A stretch of DNA of 64,000 bases from positions 52,546-116,545 of the forward strand of contig CDMY01000821.1 in the NCBI GenBank assembly GCA_001179505.1, written 5' to 3'. The notes beneath the pieces were generated by a model. That model made no database searches. It saw nothing but the letters and a program-made list of their open reading frames with translations, and was not told the origin of the DNA. Source of the DNA: Vitrella brassicaformis (taxonomy: Eukaryota > Sar > Vitrellaceae). A program made the position numbers and the translations under genes. Positions within the stretch are counted from its first letter, which is position 1; every line of letters starts with the position of its first letter. Shown in pieces: positions 22,881 to 34,209 of this stretch.

Positions 22881-23430
22881 CTCTTCAACGCTGCACTCAT
22901 CCCGCCACTCCGGGTATGTATGTATGTGTGAATGCCGGCCACACACACTCACCAGACACACGGAACACAGCCCACCTGTAGGCCAGGCCGCTTACTGTAT
23001 GTCCATCTCTTCCCTCTTGATTGATGCAGGAAATAGTGTCCGTCTACAGGAGCTCCAGGCTGCATCCGCGCACAGCCAGCCGAACCTACCGACGGCAATA
23101 GCAGCAGCAGCGAGCCGGCTGATGGCGCAGCAGCTGCGGCAGACGCAGCAGCACCCGCCGACAAAGACAATGAACAACAGGTGAGTGAGCACCACCCCCA
23201 CGGACTGCCCTCTGTCTACGTGCATGCCTTCTCGTTTCTCTGTGTGTCTTTTTGTGTGTGTGTGTGTGTGTGTGTGCGTGTGTTGACAGCATTCGTCGTT
23301 GATAGCGGTTCAGGCAAGGTCGGCGGTTGATGTGGTGGCGATGATGGACGACGCGCCAACAGAGCAGCTGATAGAGGCCTTCACGGAGGAGGATGGAAGC
23401 AACAAGACTGACACGGTCGTGATGGACTGA
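22881..23430 (+). CDS. 3' exons of an unrecognised small acidic protein
   Basis: The last two exons are convincing. The first, ending about 23180, reads EPADGAAAAADAAAPADKDN and has a (G)CAG/GT boundary. The second (23290-23430) reads VDVVAMMDDAPTEQLIEAFT and ends VVMD with TGA at 23428-23430. The joint is phase 0. An upstream exon (22881-22912, reading MYDLFNAALIPPLR) is possible but its phase does not match cleanly. The protein is acidic and Ala-rich at this end. No family was recognised, and the start is unknown. It may begin near the module at 22741 (MLPESASSFTESDASLAM). Confidence 0.4.
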
Positions 23431-24056
23431 CCTCACCGATGGATGAGCACATGTGTATACGTGTTGGTGTGCGTGATAGCGGGACAAGACAACCCCTGTG
23501 TGTCTGTGTGTCTGTGTGTGTGCATATATGGAAGGACTATGTGTGTGTGTATATGGAAGGAGAAGGGATGGGGGGGCCATGGGTCCCATCGATGCAACAC
23601 CCACCTTCTCTATGTGTCAGGATATGCACCATTCGAGAGCACGGTACGTCTGTGGATCCATCATCCCGCTCTTGCAGCCAACACACACATACACGCATCA
23701 GTCTTCCCCGGCCGACACGTTAGACCGTCCATCAACCCGCCCATCAACAGAAGATGATTGAAGGGGAATACGCCATCCGCCATGATCCATCCATCCATCG
23801 TCACCAACTCACCCTCACCGCCCTTGGTTGTCACACAGTGCTGCCCTTCTTTCTCCCAGTGTCTCTGCCCCGGCACAGCCGATCCATCCCTCACCTCTCT
23901 CGCGCCAGCATGCGCCTCCATCGGCCGTGGCCGGCCTCTCAGCTTTCTTGCCCCAATGCGGACAGTGATGTGGCTCACAGCTCAGGACAGGGAGAATCGA
24001 GACATCATGTTTGAGTCCTTTCTTTCTGCCCTCTTTCCGCCTGTCGTGTGCGCCTC
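23431..24056. other. Gene-poor stretch
   Basis: TG repeats at 23440-23560, then ATCC units. A minus-strand open stretch (about 23978-23880, reading SHITVRIGARKLRGRPRP) could be an exon of the repeat-family fragment just to the right. Nothing else could be supported. Confidence 0.35.
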
Positions 24057-24210
24057 TTACTTTTCGGCCACACCACAGCCGAAAGCGACAGAAAGACCAT
24101 CCCAGGCAGTCGGCTCGTCCCCAGTCAAGTACGCCAGCAGGGGTGGGCATGAGAATGGTAATGCAGGGCACATCGGGATATAAAATGTAGACAACGATAT
24201 CATCCTGACC
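24057..24210 (-). pseudogene. Isolated paralogous exon of the 24-30 kb repeat family
   Basis: An exon bounded by an AG acceptor and a GTAAGA donor. It reads ISLSTFYIPMCPALPFSCPP and ends FGCGVAEK. Its first part is nearly identical to exons at about 28150-27990 and 29280-29120 (ISLSTFYIPMCPELLFPCPY). At the DNA level the shared block is about 65 bp (24145-24210, 28083-28150, 29213-29280). No full gene was resolved around it, so it is probably a leftover copy. Confidence 0.45.
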
Positions 24211-24757
24211 TGCGGTGCACTAGAGACGCCACGCAGCCTGTAGTGGCTGCACTGCACTTCGATAGGCACTCCATCCCCTCCCCCATCACAGCAGCAGCCA
24301 TGTCGTTGTATGTCCTGTCCTCTGTCGCATCATTGCTGGTGGCGCCCTCGCTCTGAAGACTTCATCGTCCGCGTCCCCCCACTCATGGTCTTTCTGTCTG
24401 TCCTTCTTGATGGGTCGCAGACCAAACCCAAAGGCCCCCATCACTTCGTCGCCGTCCCTCCCCCCTCACAGCAGCAGCAGGGTCTCGATGTCCCTAATCA
24501 CGTCCGCCAGTGGCCTCCTCCTCTCCACCTCGGGCACGCAGAGGCCCCTCCTACCCGCTGATATCACGCGACACGGCGGCTGTATCATGCTCATGGTAGT
24601 CGCTCATTGTCGTTGCTCCCTCCTGACGGACAGCCAGGAAGATGGAAGCCCTCAGGCGATGGCCACACAGAAACCGCCGTCAGACGAAGACAAGGCGCCC
24701 TCTGGCTGCTGCGGCGGTTGTGATCCTCCCCGTCCGCCCCGCTGACACTCCGACGCA

Positions 24758-24982
24758 TCACCCGCCCCCACCGGCTCTCGCTGGCGGCCTCAGCGGCCGC
24801 ATACTCGCCCTTGCCTGCTTCTTGCTCAACGGGGCAGCCGAGGCCTTGTCGATGCGAGTGCGGCCGGGCGGCGAGTGGTGGTGGTGCTGCAGGTGCAGGT
24901 CCAGGTGGCAAGAGGTCCAACCCGGCAGCCTTGTCTGGACACACGAACATCCACAACAAAGACACAGACACATCCCGCGTTC

Positions 24983-25015
<33 letters not shown>

Positions 25016-27845
25016 ATACGCACCTCTAAGTAGGTGAGTAGTCCGGTCGTCACGGCCATGCGCCCCGTCGCCGAGCCCGCCCACACCCGTGAGTCCGCCC
25101 ATTCCCTCACGCCGGCCACTGTCGTGTCTTTCCGTACGTCAATACGCGAGATACATGTGCAGCACGCCATCCATCCATGTTACCACTCACCGCCCAGCCA
25201 ACCCCATCCCACGGCGCGACAGAAACGAACGACGAGACGACCAAGCAGAACCCGCAGCGCCTCCTCCCCCCTCTCCATCGCTGCCGTGTCCGTGGCCTCC
25301 CGCTGCCTCCATGTCGCCAGCGCCTCCTCCAGCCGACACATTGCATTCTCGAAATTCGCCGCTGCGGCCCCCATGGTGATGCCAGGACCAGCGCGATGGT
25401 TCGGTGCTTGAGGGCCTGCCCGAGAATGTCGTTGACCGTCTGGCAGCTGGCGAACAAGTGCGCCAGCTGCTCGACGTAGGGGGCCGCCAGAAGGAAGCCG
25501 CAGCACAGGCCCACGGAGTAGGCGTTCGTCTGCTGTGTTGGCCAGCAAAGGGCGGGGGCGACGAAGGGGGGCCTTTGTCGAGGGTGATGATGGCCTCGGC
25601 CAGCTCGACTTATGCGGCGGGGTCGGTGTACGAGGCGAACACCGGCAGAATGTCAAAGGTGTCGACGGCCATGACCCTCCTCGGCTGCTGGGCGGCGTGT
25701 GTGGTGACGGCGTACTCGAAGTCGATGGCCACCGATCGGATGGTGCTGCTGCTGGCATCCCACTGGGCCAGGAAGTTGTTGGGGTTGGCGTCTCCGGGTA
25801 CCCAGCCGCACTTGTGGATGCGCAGCAGCAGCCTGAGCAGGTAGAGGACGTGCTGGCGGTGGTGGGCGGCCTCGACTCCGAGACGGGCGAGGGTGGCGGC
25901 GAGGGTCTTGATGAGCTCGTTGCGGTGTTCGTCTTCGTCGTCGTTGCCCGCCCTCGCATCATACAGGTCCCGGAGGGACACTGCACCAACAACCACGTCC
26001 CCCTTGCCGCCACTGCCCCCTCCCTCCTCACGCAGCCGACGGACCTCGGCGCCACTGAGGAAGCCTGAATGGGTAGACACACACACAGCATAGAGCACAC
26101 GTGTCTGCGCTGCGATGCACGAGCGCATGCGGTGTGTCGCTCGCTCACCGATGTGGTCCATCACGAGTACTGTGCCTTCGGCCTTCGTGGTGGTCCGCTG
26201 CCCGTCACCTGGCGGCTGGGGGCCTCCCTGCAGCTTCCACTGCTGCCGGTGCAGCGGCAGCAGCTTCACTGGGAACTGGCCAGGAGGCGCGCCCTTCCAC
26301 TTGTCTGTGGGCCGCAGATCTCCCCACGCCCTCTCTCTCTCGCCACTCTCCTACCGTCTCATCCACTGCATCGTTATTCGTTGAACGGGACTCTCACGGA
26401 AATAAAATGAAGGCAGCGATATAAGGAAGGCGAGGCGTCCTGCGTCTCCTTCTCGGCCTGGATAACGCCGCGATGACGTAACGCATGACAGACACGACAG
26501 GCCACATCAGGGTCGTCGCATGATGCAGATGCATCTGCACTGTCCTCTCTCTGAGCTGCATCTCTCTTACCTTCTGAGGTCGGCCCTTTCGCCCAGCAAC
26601 AAGTCCGATCTGGTAAGCGTGGCTCGGTGAGACATGATGCTCTGCAGCGTCACACACCAACGAGATCCATGAAGATGGTTCTGTCTCGCCACTCTCCTAC
26701 CTTCTCATGTCAGCGCTCTTTCTTGGTCGCTCATCCACTGCATCGTTATTCGTTGAACGGGACTCTCACGGATATAAAATGAAGGCAGCGATATACGGAA
26801 AGCACAGCGGGCACCATCGGCGCCTCCCCCTCTCCCGGCAGGTCCTTCTGACCCAGGTCCACCAGCACCTTGGCCTCATGCCGCAGCTTCTCTCTCACCA
26901 GCGCCATCAGTTGGGGCGATAGCGGGCCCCCCAGGCTCCTGAGGGGGGGGTGCCTTGAGCATGTACGAGGGGCCCAGGGTACCCCGAGCCACCCCCCTGA
27001 CGACGTGGTAGTTCTCGTTCATGGCCGTGGCATACTTGCCGTAGCTCACGAACGAGTCGAGGAAGGCCTTGCCGTCGGCAGACATGATGGCCGTCTCGTT
27101 GTCCGCTCTGGGGACGGTGTTGTGGTACTGCTGCTGCTGCCCTGGCGACGGTGGTGGTGGTGACGGCAGCTGCGGCCCTGGTGGCGGTGGGGGCGGACCG
27201 GCCTCCTTCGGCCTCTGCTCCTCCTTGACGTCCTCTGCCCTCTCCCTCTCCTCATCTCCCTCCTGCTGCCTCTGGTCCACCTGCTGGGCTGCCAAGGTAG
27301 GGGCGGCTGCCGGCGGCTCGTGGCCGTCGGTCTCAGGGTGCCCCTCATCGTCCCGTGCCCTCTCCTCCTGCTGCCGCTCGTGAATCACCTCCTCGTCAAT
27401 CACCTCCGCCTCCTCTCTCCTCTCCCTCTCGTCTCCCTCCTGGTGGCTGGTGGCTGACGGGGCGCGGCATCCGTCCTCCTCAATCACCTCCGCCTCCTCC
27501 CTCCTCTCCGTATCCCTTCCCTCTCCCGCCCTGGCCTTGGGCGCAGCCGGCACCGCTGGGGTGGCCATCGAGATGGCGGCGATGTTGGGCCTGACGCGCA
27601 CGGCGTCGTGTTGCGGTGCTGCTGATGTCTGCGGGGCACGGTGGGGCGCCATGGCGGCGGCGAGTGGAACAAAGCCCCAGCCAGGGGCATGCGCGGCCGG
27701 GGCACCCGATGCAGCGATGGGAGGGGGATGCTGGAAGGGCTGCTGCATCATGTGGGGCAGGGCCGGCATGACTGGCGGCGCATGCGCGCCGATGGGCGCC
27801 GCTGTCACACCATACGGGTCCTGCCGAGCCCGAAGGCATACAAGG
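24758..27845 (-). pseudogene. Choline-kinase/APH-like phosphotransferase domain, apparently disrupted
   Basis: Read 5' to 3' on the minus strand. A Pro/Gln- and Glu/Arg-rich region (about 27845-27120) leads to an N-lobe-like segment (VVRGVARGTLGPSYMLKAP, then REKLRHEAKVLVDLG). This is followed across an intron by GTVLVMDHIG, IHKCGWVPGDANPNNFL (catalytic-loop D...N) and SVAIDFEYAV (metal-binding DFE). The order suits the kinase-like fold of choline kinases and aminoglycoside phosphotransferases. The frame is broken four times: in the G8 run 26943-26950, at an in-frame TAA (25610-25612) with clear coding on both sides, in the G6 run 25566-25571, and near 25374-25400. Terminal exons read VREWADSRVWAGSATGRMAV and end at 24758. 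It is either a decaying copy or affected by homopolymer sequencing errors. It may be the 3' part of the same transcription unit as the USP segment at 31 kb. Confidence 0.5.
26338..26797. repeat. Direct repeat pair, 26338-26422 and 26684-26797
   Basis: Both copies start CTCGCCACTCTCCTAC and end ATAAAATGAAGGCAGCGATAT. They share TCATCCACTGCATCGTTATT and the following GAACGGGACTCTCACGGA. The second copy has an extra 28-nt stretch. The pair brackets an intron-like gap in the kinase-like locus, so a local duplication probably created it. Confidence 0.8.
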
Positions 27846-27989
27846 CCGACACACGTGTACGCCTCTGCATAGACAGCCAGACAGGCACACAGACAGACAG
27901 ACAGGCGAGCGCACACACAGACAAGTTCAGCAGCGAGCGCCTGCTTGTGTGTTATGACTTCAGCCATCTGGCCCTCCCTCATGCGTACC

Positions 27990-30147
27990 GTCTTCGACGA
28001 GTCCCATGCCCAGGGCGACGGTCTCCTCGGCCAGGGGAAGCGCCAGCAGGGTCTCAGGCATCCTCTTGACTGGCGTGCAGTAGGGGCATGGGAATAGTAA
28101 TTCAGGGCACATCGGGATATAAAATGTAGACAACGATATCACCCTGATAGGGGACGGAAGGAAATGCCACAGACTGTTTGCTCTCCCATACATTCATCCC
28201 TCCTTGTATCCTTACCACCATGATTCATCCCTCCGTCCTGGTCTTGGGCGTCGGACGGAGGCCACCACCACCACCATGATGGCCAGCAGCAACAGCCGCA
28301 GCCGCCGCAGCAGCAGCAGGGTGGTGGTGGTAGGGGTAGTGGTGGTGCTGGTGAGGGTGGTTGGGGGGCTCCTCGCCGAAGCGAAGCCGATAAGCCTGGC
28401 GGATCCTGTCCTGAAGCAGCCGCAGGTCCGTCCACAGGGTCTTGGGCAATGTCACGCCCTGCAGACAGACATCCATGTGGAAAGATAAGTAAAACAGAAT
28501 ACCAGGCGGGTCATTCCTGCGGTGCCATTCTTGCCTCTTCTGTTGAGGTGTCGGACTCGAACGCCGCCGGCACCTGCTCTCTCAGCTGCCGAGCAAGTTG
28601 CTCGACCTCCATCAGGACGCCAAGCGCCCCAGACCGACTCTCTGCACATGCATAGATGGATGGATGCACACAAGGCAGGCCAGCCAGCCAGCCATGCATT
28701 AATCTGGATGCACTCGTTGTTCAGCCAGGCACCTACCGAGGTCTTCGATCGAAAAAGCCGTCATCATTCTTTTGCTCCACTCGGTTGAGATCTTGATCTT
28801 CGCTGGGGGCCAAAATTGCTGGGGGCAGGAGGCCGACCTGGTAGAGGCGGAAGGGCTTCTGCAGCACCGAGGGCACGGCGGTCATGGCGGCGACGCCGTA
28901 GGCCCCACGGATGTAGATGTTGATGTCGACAGGCGGCTCGGTCCGCTCCCAGTCTGGCCACAGGAGATGGCCGACAAAGCTGCCACACGTGTACGCCTCT
29001 GCATAGACAGACACACAGGCACACAGACAGACAGGCGAGCGCACACACAGACAAGTTCAGCAGCGAGCGCCTGCTTCTGTGTTATGACTTCAGCCATCTG
29101 GCCCTCCCTCATGCGTACCGTCTTCGACGAGTCCCATGCCCAGGGCGACGGTCTCCTCGGCCAGGGGAAGCGCCAGCAGGGTCTCAGGCATCCTCTTGAC
29201 TGGCGTGCAGTAGGGGCATGGGAATAGTAATTCAGGGCACATCGGGATATAAAATGTAGACAACGATATCACCCTGATAGGGGACGGAAGGAAATGCCAC
29301 AGACTGTTTGCTCTCCCATACATTCATCCCTCCTTGTATCCTCACCACCATGATTCATCCCTCCGTCCTGGTCTTAGGCGTCGGACGGAGGCCACCACCA
29401 CCACCATGATGGCCAGCAGCAACAGCCGCAGCCGCCNNNNNNNNNNNNNNNNNNNNNNNNNNNNNNNNNNNNNNNNNNNNNNNNNNNNNNNNNNNNNNNN
29501 NNNNNNNNNNNNNNNNNNNNNNNNNNNNNNNNNNNNNNNNNNNNNNNNNNNNNNNNNNNNNNNNNNNNNNNNNNNNNNNNNNNNNNNNNNNNNNNNNNNN
29601 NNNNNNNNNNNNNNNNNNNNNNNNNNNNNNNNNNNNNNNNNNNNNNNNNNNNNNNNNNNNNNNNNNNNNNNNNNNNNNNNNNNNNNNNNNNNNNNNNNNN
29701 NNNNNNNNNNNNNNNNNNNNNNNNNNNNNNNNNNNNCTCTCAGCTGCCGAGCAAGTTGCTCGACCTCCATCAGGACGCCAAGCGCCCCAGACCGACTCTC
29801 TGCACATGCATAGATGGATGGATGCACACAAGGCAGGCCAGCCAGCCAGCCATGCATTAATCTGGATGCACTCGTTGTTCAGCCAGGCACCTACCGAGGT
29901 CTTCGATCGAAAAAGCCGTCATCATTCTTTTGCTCCACTCGGTTGAGATCTTGATCTTCGCTGGGGGCCAAAATTGCTGGGGGCAGGAGGCCGACTTGGT
30001 AGAGGCGGAAGGGCTTCTGCAGCACCGAGGGCACGGCGGTCATGGCGGCGACGCCGTAGGCCCCACGGATGTGGATGTTGATGTCGACGGGCGGCTCGGT
30101 CCGCTCCCAGTCTGGCCACAGGAGATGGCCGACAAAGCTGCCACACG
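27990..30147 (-). CDS. Lineage-specific region, exons duplicated in tandem
   Basis: Minus-strand exons bounded by AG/GT occur in two near-identical sets. The first is about 28150-27994 (ISLSTFYIPMC...ETVALGMGLVED), with donor GTACGC. The second is about 28990-28745 (CGSFVGHLLWPDWERTEPPV...GAYGVAAMTAVPSVLQKPFR...GFFDRR). The third is about 28640-28530 (GALGVLMEVEQLARQLREQV). The fourth is about 28460-28200 (VTLPKTLWTDLRLLQDRIRQ, then His/Pro and poly-Ala). The second set lies at +1130. The residue-level identity shows the duplication is recent. No family was recognised. Both sets follow the USP-like exons in the same orientation, so they may be spliced into one protein with a doubled region. 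Confidence 0.45.
29437..29736. other. Assembly gap (300 N)
   Basis: Exactly 300 N, a conventional gap size, inside the second tandem copy. By alignment with the first copy the missing sequence corresponds to about 28307-28576 (roughly 270 bp). This includes a CAG/GGT simple repeat and the first part of the VTLPKTLW exon. Confidence 0.98.
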
Positions 30148-31963
30148 TGTACGCTGTGTTACGACCACAGCCATCTGGCCCTCCCTCATGCGTACCGCCT
30201 TCGACGAGTCCCATGCCCAGGGCGACGGTCTCCTCGGCCAGGGGAAGCGCCACGCAGCACATGACCAGGTGGGCATATTGCCTCAAGAGGCCCTTGAGAA
30301 AACCCCGCACGCGCGACAGGTAGGTGCCGGCATCGCACCAGTACTCGCCGCCCTTGACGGCGCATCCAGGGGACGCGGGCAGGCAGGGCGTGTGGCTGAG
30401 CAGCTTGGCAAATGTGTGCAGCATCGCGGCTTGGAGCTGCGCGAGGGAGCAGATGCCTGTGAGGCGAGGCGGGGGCGGGCCTGTGGGTGTGCCGGGAGGG
30501 GAAGGGCTGAGCTGATAGACGCCGGACACATGCAGCCCATGTAGGAGCCTGCATGGCAGAAAGACAGACAGACAGACAGGCAGGCGTGTGTGGCTTCCTG
30601 TCGTCTCTTTGTGTCAATCACACCCACTGTGAGAGTGTCTGGCGGTATATCATAATCGGCTGCAGTCGCCCTATCCACTGAGCGGGTGACACCTGCATGA
30701 CGCACACAGCAGTCACACAAACGCGGCGATTGATTGCCTCGCGTCGCTCTCCCTGCGTCGACCGTCTCACCCACCCACCCACCCACCTCTGTCTGCATCG
30801 GCTGTGGCGCCTGGTACGGGACTATGGCCGTCCCCATCGTCTCGCCGTGGTCGCCCTCTATCATCATCGGGACAGCCTCAGCCGCCGCTGCTGCTGAGGT
30901 CGATGGCTCGTCGTGGAGCACGTAGGTGCACTTGGCGGCCGGATGGTAGACGGTCTTCCATGTCCCCGATACGTAGCTTGTATGGGAGCGGCGTGTCTTC
31001 GGATGGGCTTGAAATGGCCATCCGATCCGCGATAGGAGGTCCGATATATCGAGGGACGACTGTACAAACACCATCGGGGCCGCTCTGGATCTGTGGGGGC
31101 TGGCCGACACGTGACACATGACAAGTGACACACACACATAACAGACAGACACATGGACGGACGGACGGACACGTATGCATGTGATGTGCAGAGAGAGGGG
31201 GAGGTGGGGTGGATGATGCAACCCACCCCAGCCACCCATCAGTGACGTGACGTACCGTCTGGCACGAGGGTGTACACGATGTAGTGACCCCTTACAGCGC
31301 TCGAACCGCTGTGCACCACAACGGCTAACAACCACAGACACAAACAGAGGGAGAGAGTCACACACACGTGCGGTGCGCATGGCTGCCTCCTCCCAATCAG
31401 CTCACTCACCGGTCACTTTGTGTTTGCGCCGTTCGCCGTCCCCCGCGTCGACATCCATGTCCGACTCCGATGCGGGCGCCGAGCCGTTGTTGGCGGCGTA
31501 GGCGTCGAGGTCCAGGTCCAACTCCAACGGCAGTTCCACGTGGGTCTTCACCTGCAGAGACACACAAACACGCCAATGGACGGATGCATGGGATGGAGGG
31601 GTGTGGGTTGTCCCTCTCTCTCTCTCTCTCTCTCTTTCTTTGTGTGTGGGTGGGTGGGTGGGTGGGTGGGTGGCTGGTGCCCCCGTGCCCCCGTACCTTG
31701 TGATTGGGGTCCAGTTTGCGTTCGAACTGCAGGATGGCCACTTCCGGGACCACAGACAGACTGGTGGCCTTGGAGGCGTCACGCTTGCGCCCACAGGCCT
31801 CGCACTCGTACCTGACACACATGGAGACAAAGAAAGATACACACACATGCTGTTGTGTGTCGATTGGGTGGGTTAGGTGCCTCCTTACTGGTTGTCGCCC
31901 TGCAGTGACTCCTGTGCAAAGTACGATTTCATGCACTCGTCAACCGTTACGCTAGCAGACTGC
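30148..31963 (-). CDS. Ubiquitin-specific protease-like C-terminal half, Cys box not found
   Basis: Exons on the minus strand read SVTVDECMKSYFAQESLQGD, then YECEACGRKRDASKATSLSV with VAILQFERKL (the zinc-ribbon CxxC side of a USP fold). These are followed by an acidic insert, then LAVVVHSGSSAVRGHYIVYT, the catalytic His box of C19 peptidases (31330-31255). A later exon (about 31000-30790) reads TWKTVYHPAAKCTYVLHDEP, similar to the terminal strand AYVLxYE. Further exons splice in phase: QPMQTEVSPAQWIGRLQPIM, then SQLLHGLHVSGVYQLSPSPP, then RGFLKGLLRQYAHLVMCCVA and LPLAEETVALGMGLVE. The N-terminal half with the nucleophile cysteine (GNTCYxN type) was not found within 2 kb upstream of 31963. 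The gene is truncated, has very distant 5' exons, or is mis-assembled. Confidence 0.6.
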
Positions 31964-34071
31964 CAAAGGACACGCACAGAGAGAGCTGAGAGATGCAACA
32001 AACACATCAACCACGTCTCGCCTGCCTCCCTCTGTGTCTGTCTGATGGGTGCGTGAGTGTGTACAGTACGTGCAAGAAGCCCCACATCAGCAAACAGCGA
32101 CACCTGTACCCGCCGGGTGGCGAGGGGGAAGGCCCTTGCTTCCCCAAACTTCTTCCTCTGTGTGTTGATACTGATTGGTGGACCGTTTCAGATAGAACGC
32201 AGGTTCCTTGTGCGTCTATGAAGCGTCCCTACGCCTACGCCTTGATGCTTCCAAGTCGCTAAGCTCCGTCGGGCCTGCACAAGCAGACTCCATTCTGTCC
32301 GCCTTCTTGTTCTGGTAGTTAATACCATTCTACCTGAAGGATGCTCTACTTGCGGGACCCGAGTATAGCCTCTTCTCGCTCGCTTTCGACAACATCCGCA
32401 AAACACCCGCATGCCGATCGCCGCCGCAGCAGAAAACACTTCAAAACAGGCTATTACCGAGCCAAGCCGTGTAAAGGAAGTTTGTCGTCAGCGTCTCCCA
32501 ACACTTCAACAGAATCTGCCCGTGGGTCAATGTATCCCCGTCGTCGTCGTTCTGCCTTATGCTTTCTACGGTGGTGGTGGTCGCCCAGAGCGAGCGCCAG
32601 AAGTAGGGCGGTGCAACCGTTGAGGCCACATCCCTGGATTGAAATACAAGACAACAGCAGGTGGCATCATCATCAGCTTGAAAGCCTGCAGGCGTCGAAG
32701 TTCTTCTTTCTCGCGGCGTCGGCACCTTACAAGCGTCCGCAATGCAGTCGATCGAGAACAATACAACACCATCGATGAACCCGGCCATCAGCGAAAAGTG
32801 AGTCCGCACATGCCCCGCCGATGACGATGCCGTTCCCCCACGCACCTTCTCTTCAGATTCTGAAACGAACAGAAGAGAAGACACCGAAGGCACAGGGAGG
32901 GGCTGCGGCCTGCTTCCTGTCTTGCGCTGCTTCAAAAAAGTTATTTACGCCCCGTCTCCAGTCCTGTGAATCTCGACAGCTACATCAATCCATCTACGAG
33001 GCAACACACAGGTACTCACTTGATGGAGGCGGGTTGGGTGAGAAGAAGGTGCGTGTGCGCTCGGCAGGCGTCAGGCAGTCGCCAGGCGTTCCACAAAAAT
33101 CCAGGGCACCGCCAGGCGAGGCCTCGTCCTCGGCGGTGAGAAAAAGGTGGCAGGTGACGCCCGGACGAGTTGGGAGGGGTAGAGGGAGATGGGGCGGACA
33201 ACACAAGCCAACAACCAGCTGAAAGGAAGAAGAAATGGAGGATCTGTGGCCGAAAGAAGGCCGAAGAGGCCACGTGGAGAAGAATGTGGGAAAATCTGCA
33301 GTAGGTTCCGCGGAAAAGCTTTTGGGGCGTCTCCCGTCTCATCGCGCGAAAATCTCGCCAGCTGAGCTTTCCGTCCGGGCACCGCCTGAGAGAATCCGCG
33401 CTAAAAGAGAACCCCATGCACAGTGACGGACGAACATGACAAATTTCATCGGCACGCCATTGTCCTTTCCGTTCACGCTTGAAAGCGGCCATCGTTCCTC
33501 CATACTGCGATACAGTACACATTCTTCCATGCACGTGTGCTATGGAAGAATGTGTAATGGCAGACATCTCTCTCATCTCGTAGTACAGTCCAGATGAACG
33601 GATGGGCGGTAGACAGATGGTATGGTACTGGTGTGGTAATGGTGCGCGGAGTGTACGTCCACACACTGGCAGGCACCAATGAAGGCACCGATATACGTCC
33701 ATGTATGGCGACTGATGACCATGTATTTTCGTCAGCACTTGGCACACGCACATATCAACATGCAGTCGTGTCTCTATCCACGAGTCCATCAATCCACGTT
33801 CCACCATCCTCTGGATATGCATCCCCCTCTCACCGCACCGCCACCACCCGCCTCGATCGCCTGCAGGCCACATCGCTTCGCCGACCGACCGACCATCCAT
33901 CTATCCATCCAGCCATGCTTAGCCACTCAGCCCCCTCTCTGCCCCTGCCTGGCCGGGCCCTGATGGTGCTGCCGTCATGGCCCCCACTCATTGCCCGGCA
34001 TCACGCCGGAGCAACTTGCATTACGCGCAAGGCCGCCATGCAGCCGGCCTGGCTTGCGGCACTTCCAGCAG
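31964..34071. other. Stretch without a supported gene
   Basis: Contains GCTAAGCTC at 32258-32266 (reverse of GAGCTTAGC) about 300 bp upstream of the USP-like exons. Minus-strand patches at about 32935-32450 have protein-like phrases in different frames (AGFIDGVVLFSIDCIADACK; LNGCTALLLALALGD, ankyrin-like) but no single frame holds. There is a perfect short inverted repeat at about 33519-33557 (ATTCTTCCA...TGGAAGAAT). I can make no gene call. Confidence 0.4.
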
Positions 34072-34209
34072 ATGTGGCACGAGCTGCAGCTGGCCCGCCC
34101 ATTCACCGACGCATTCGACTTCGACGAGATGGCTGAGGATGGCACCGTGGCCATGTTCAACCAGTGGACACAGCACATCAAGGACACTGTCCCGCTACAG
34201 CCAGGCTGA
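34072..34209 (+). CDS. Small reading frame or terminal exon
   Basis: After an AG acceptor-like site (CTTCCAGCAG) a frame reads MWHELQLARPFTDAFDFDEM and continues DGTVAMFNQWTQHIKDTVPL, with a stop at 34207-34209. Composition is protein-like. The same frame extends upstream to about 33991 without an ATG. It could be a 45-residue protein or the last exon of a gene whose 5' part I cannot find. No family was recognised. Confidence 0.25.
   Translation: MWHELQLARPFTDAFDFDEMAEDGTVAMFNQWTQHIKDTVPLQPG

Larger units (their letters stand above)
27846..30260. repeat. Tandem duplication (1130-bp period) plus partial third copy
   Basis: The sequence at about 27850-28960 recurs at +1130 with very few differences (27961/29091, 28083/29213, 28201/29331). 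After the N gap the offset is 1160, so the gap is about 30 too long. A third partial copy (30150-30260) lacks the SSR-rich middle and joins different sequence. The unit contains the exons for the ISLSTFYIPMC, CGSFVGHLLWPDWERTEPPV, VWGALGVLMEVEQLARQL and VTLPKTLWTDLRLLQDRIRQ segments. Confidence 0.9.

Noticed and set aside
30804-31121. Plus-strand frame opposite the USP-like exons
   Set aside because: It is the antisense of exons that splice well on the minus strand and contain the expected USP features.
32441-32935. Possible ankyrin or USP Cys-box remnant (LNGCTALLLALALGD)
   Set aside because: The phrase resembles an ankyrin core and weakly a Cys box, but neighbouring coding-like phrases are in different frames and no exon boundaries fit.
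33016-33900. 294-codon minus-strand open frame
   Set aside because: The translation mixes Cys/His/Ser-rich low complexity without a recognisable pattern, and there is no matching splice structure. Probably chance in GC-rich sequence.
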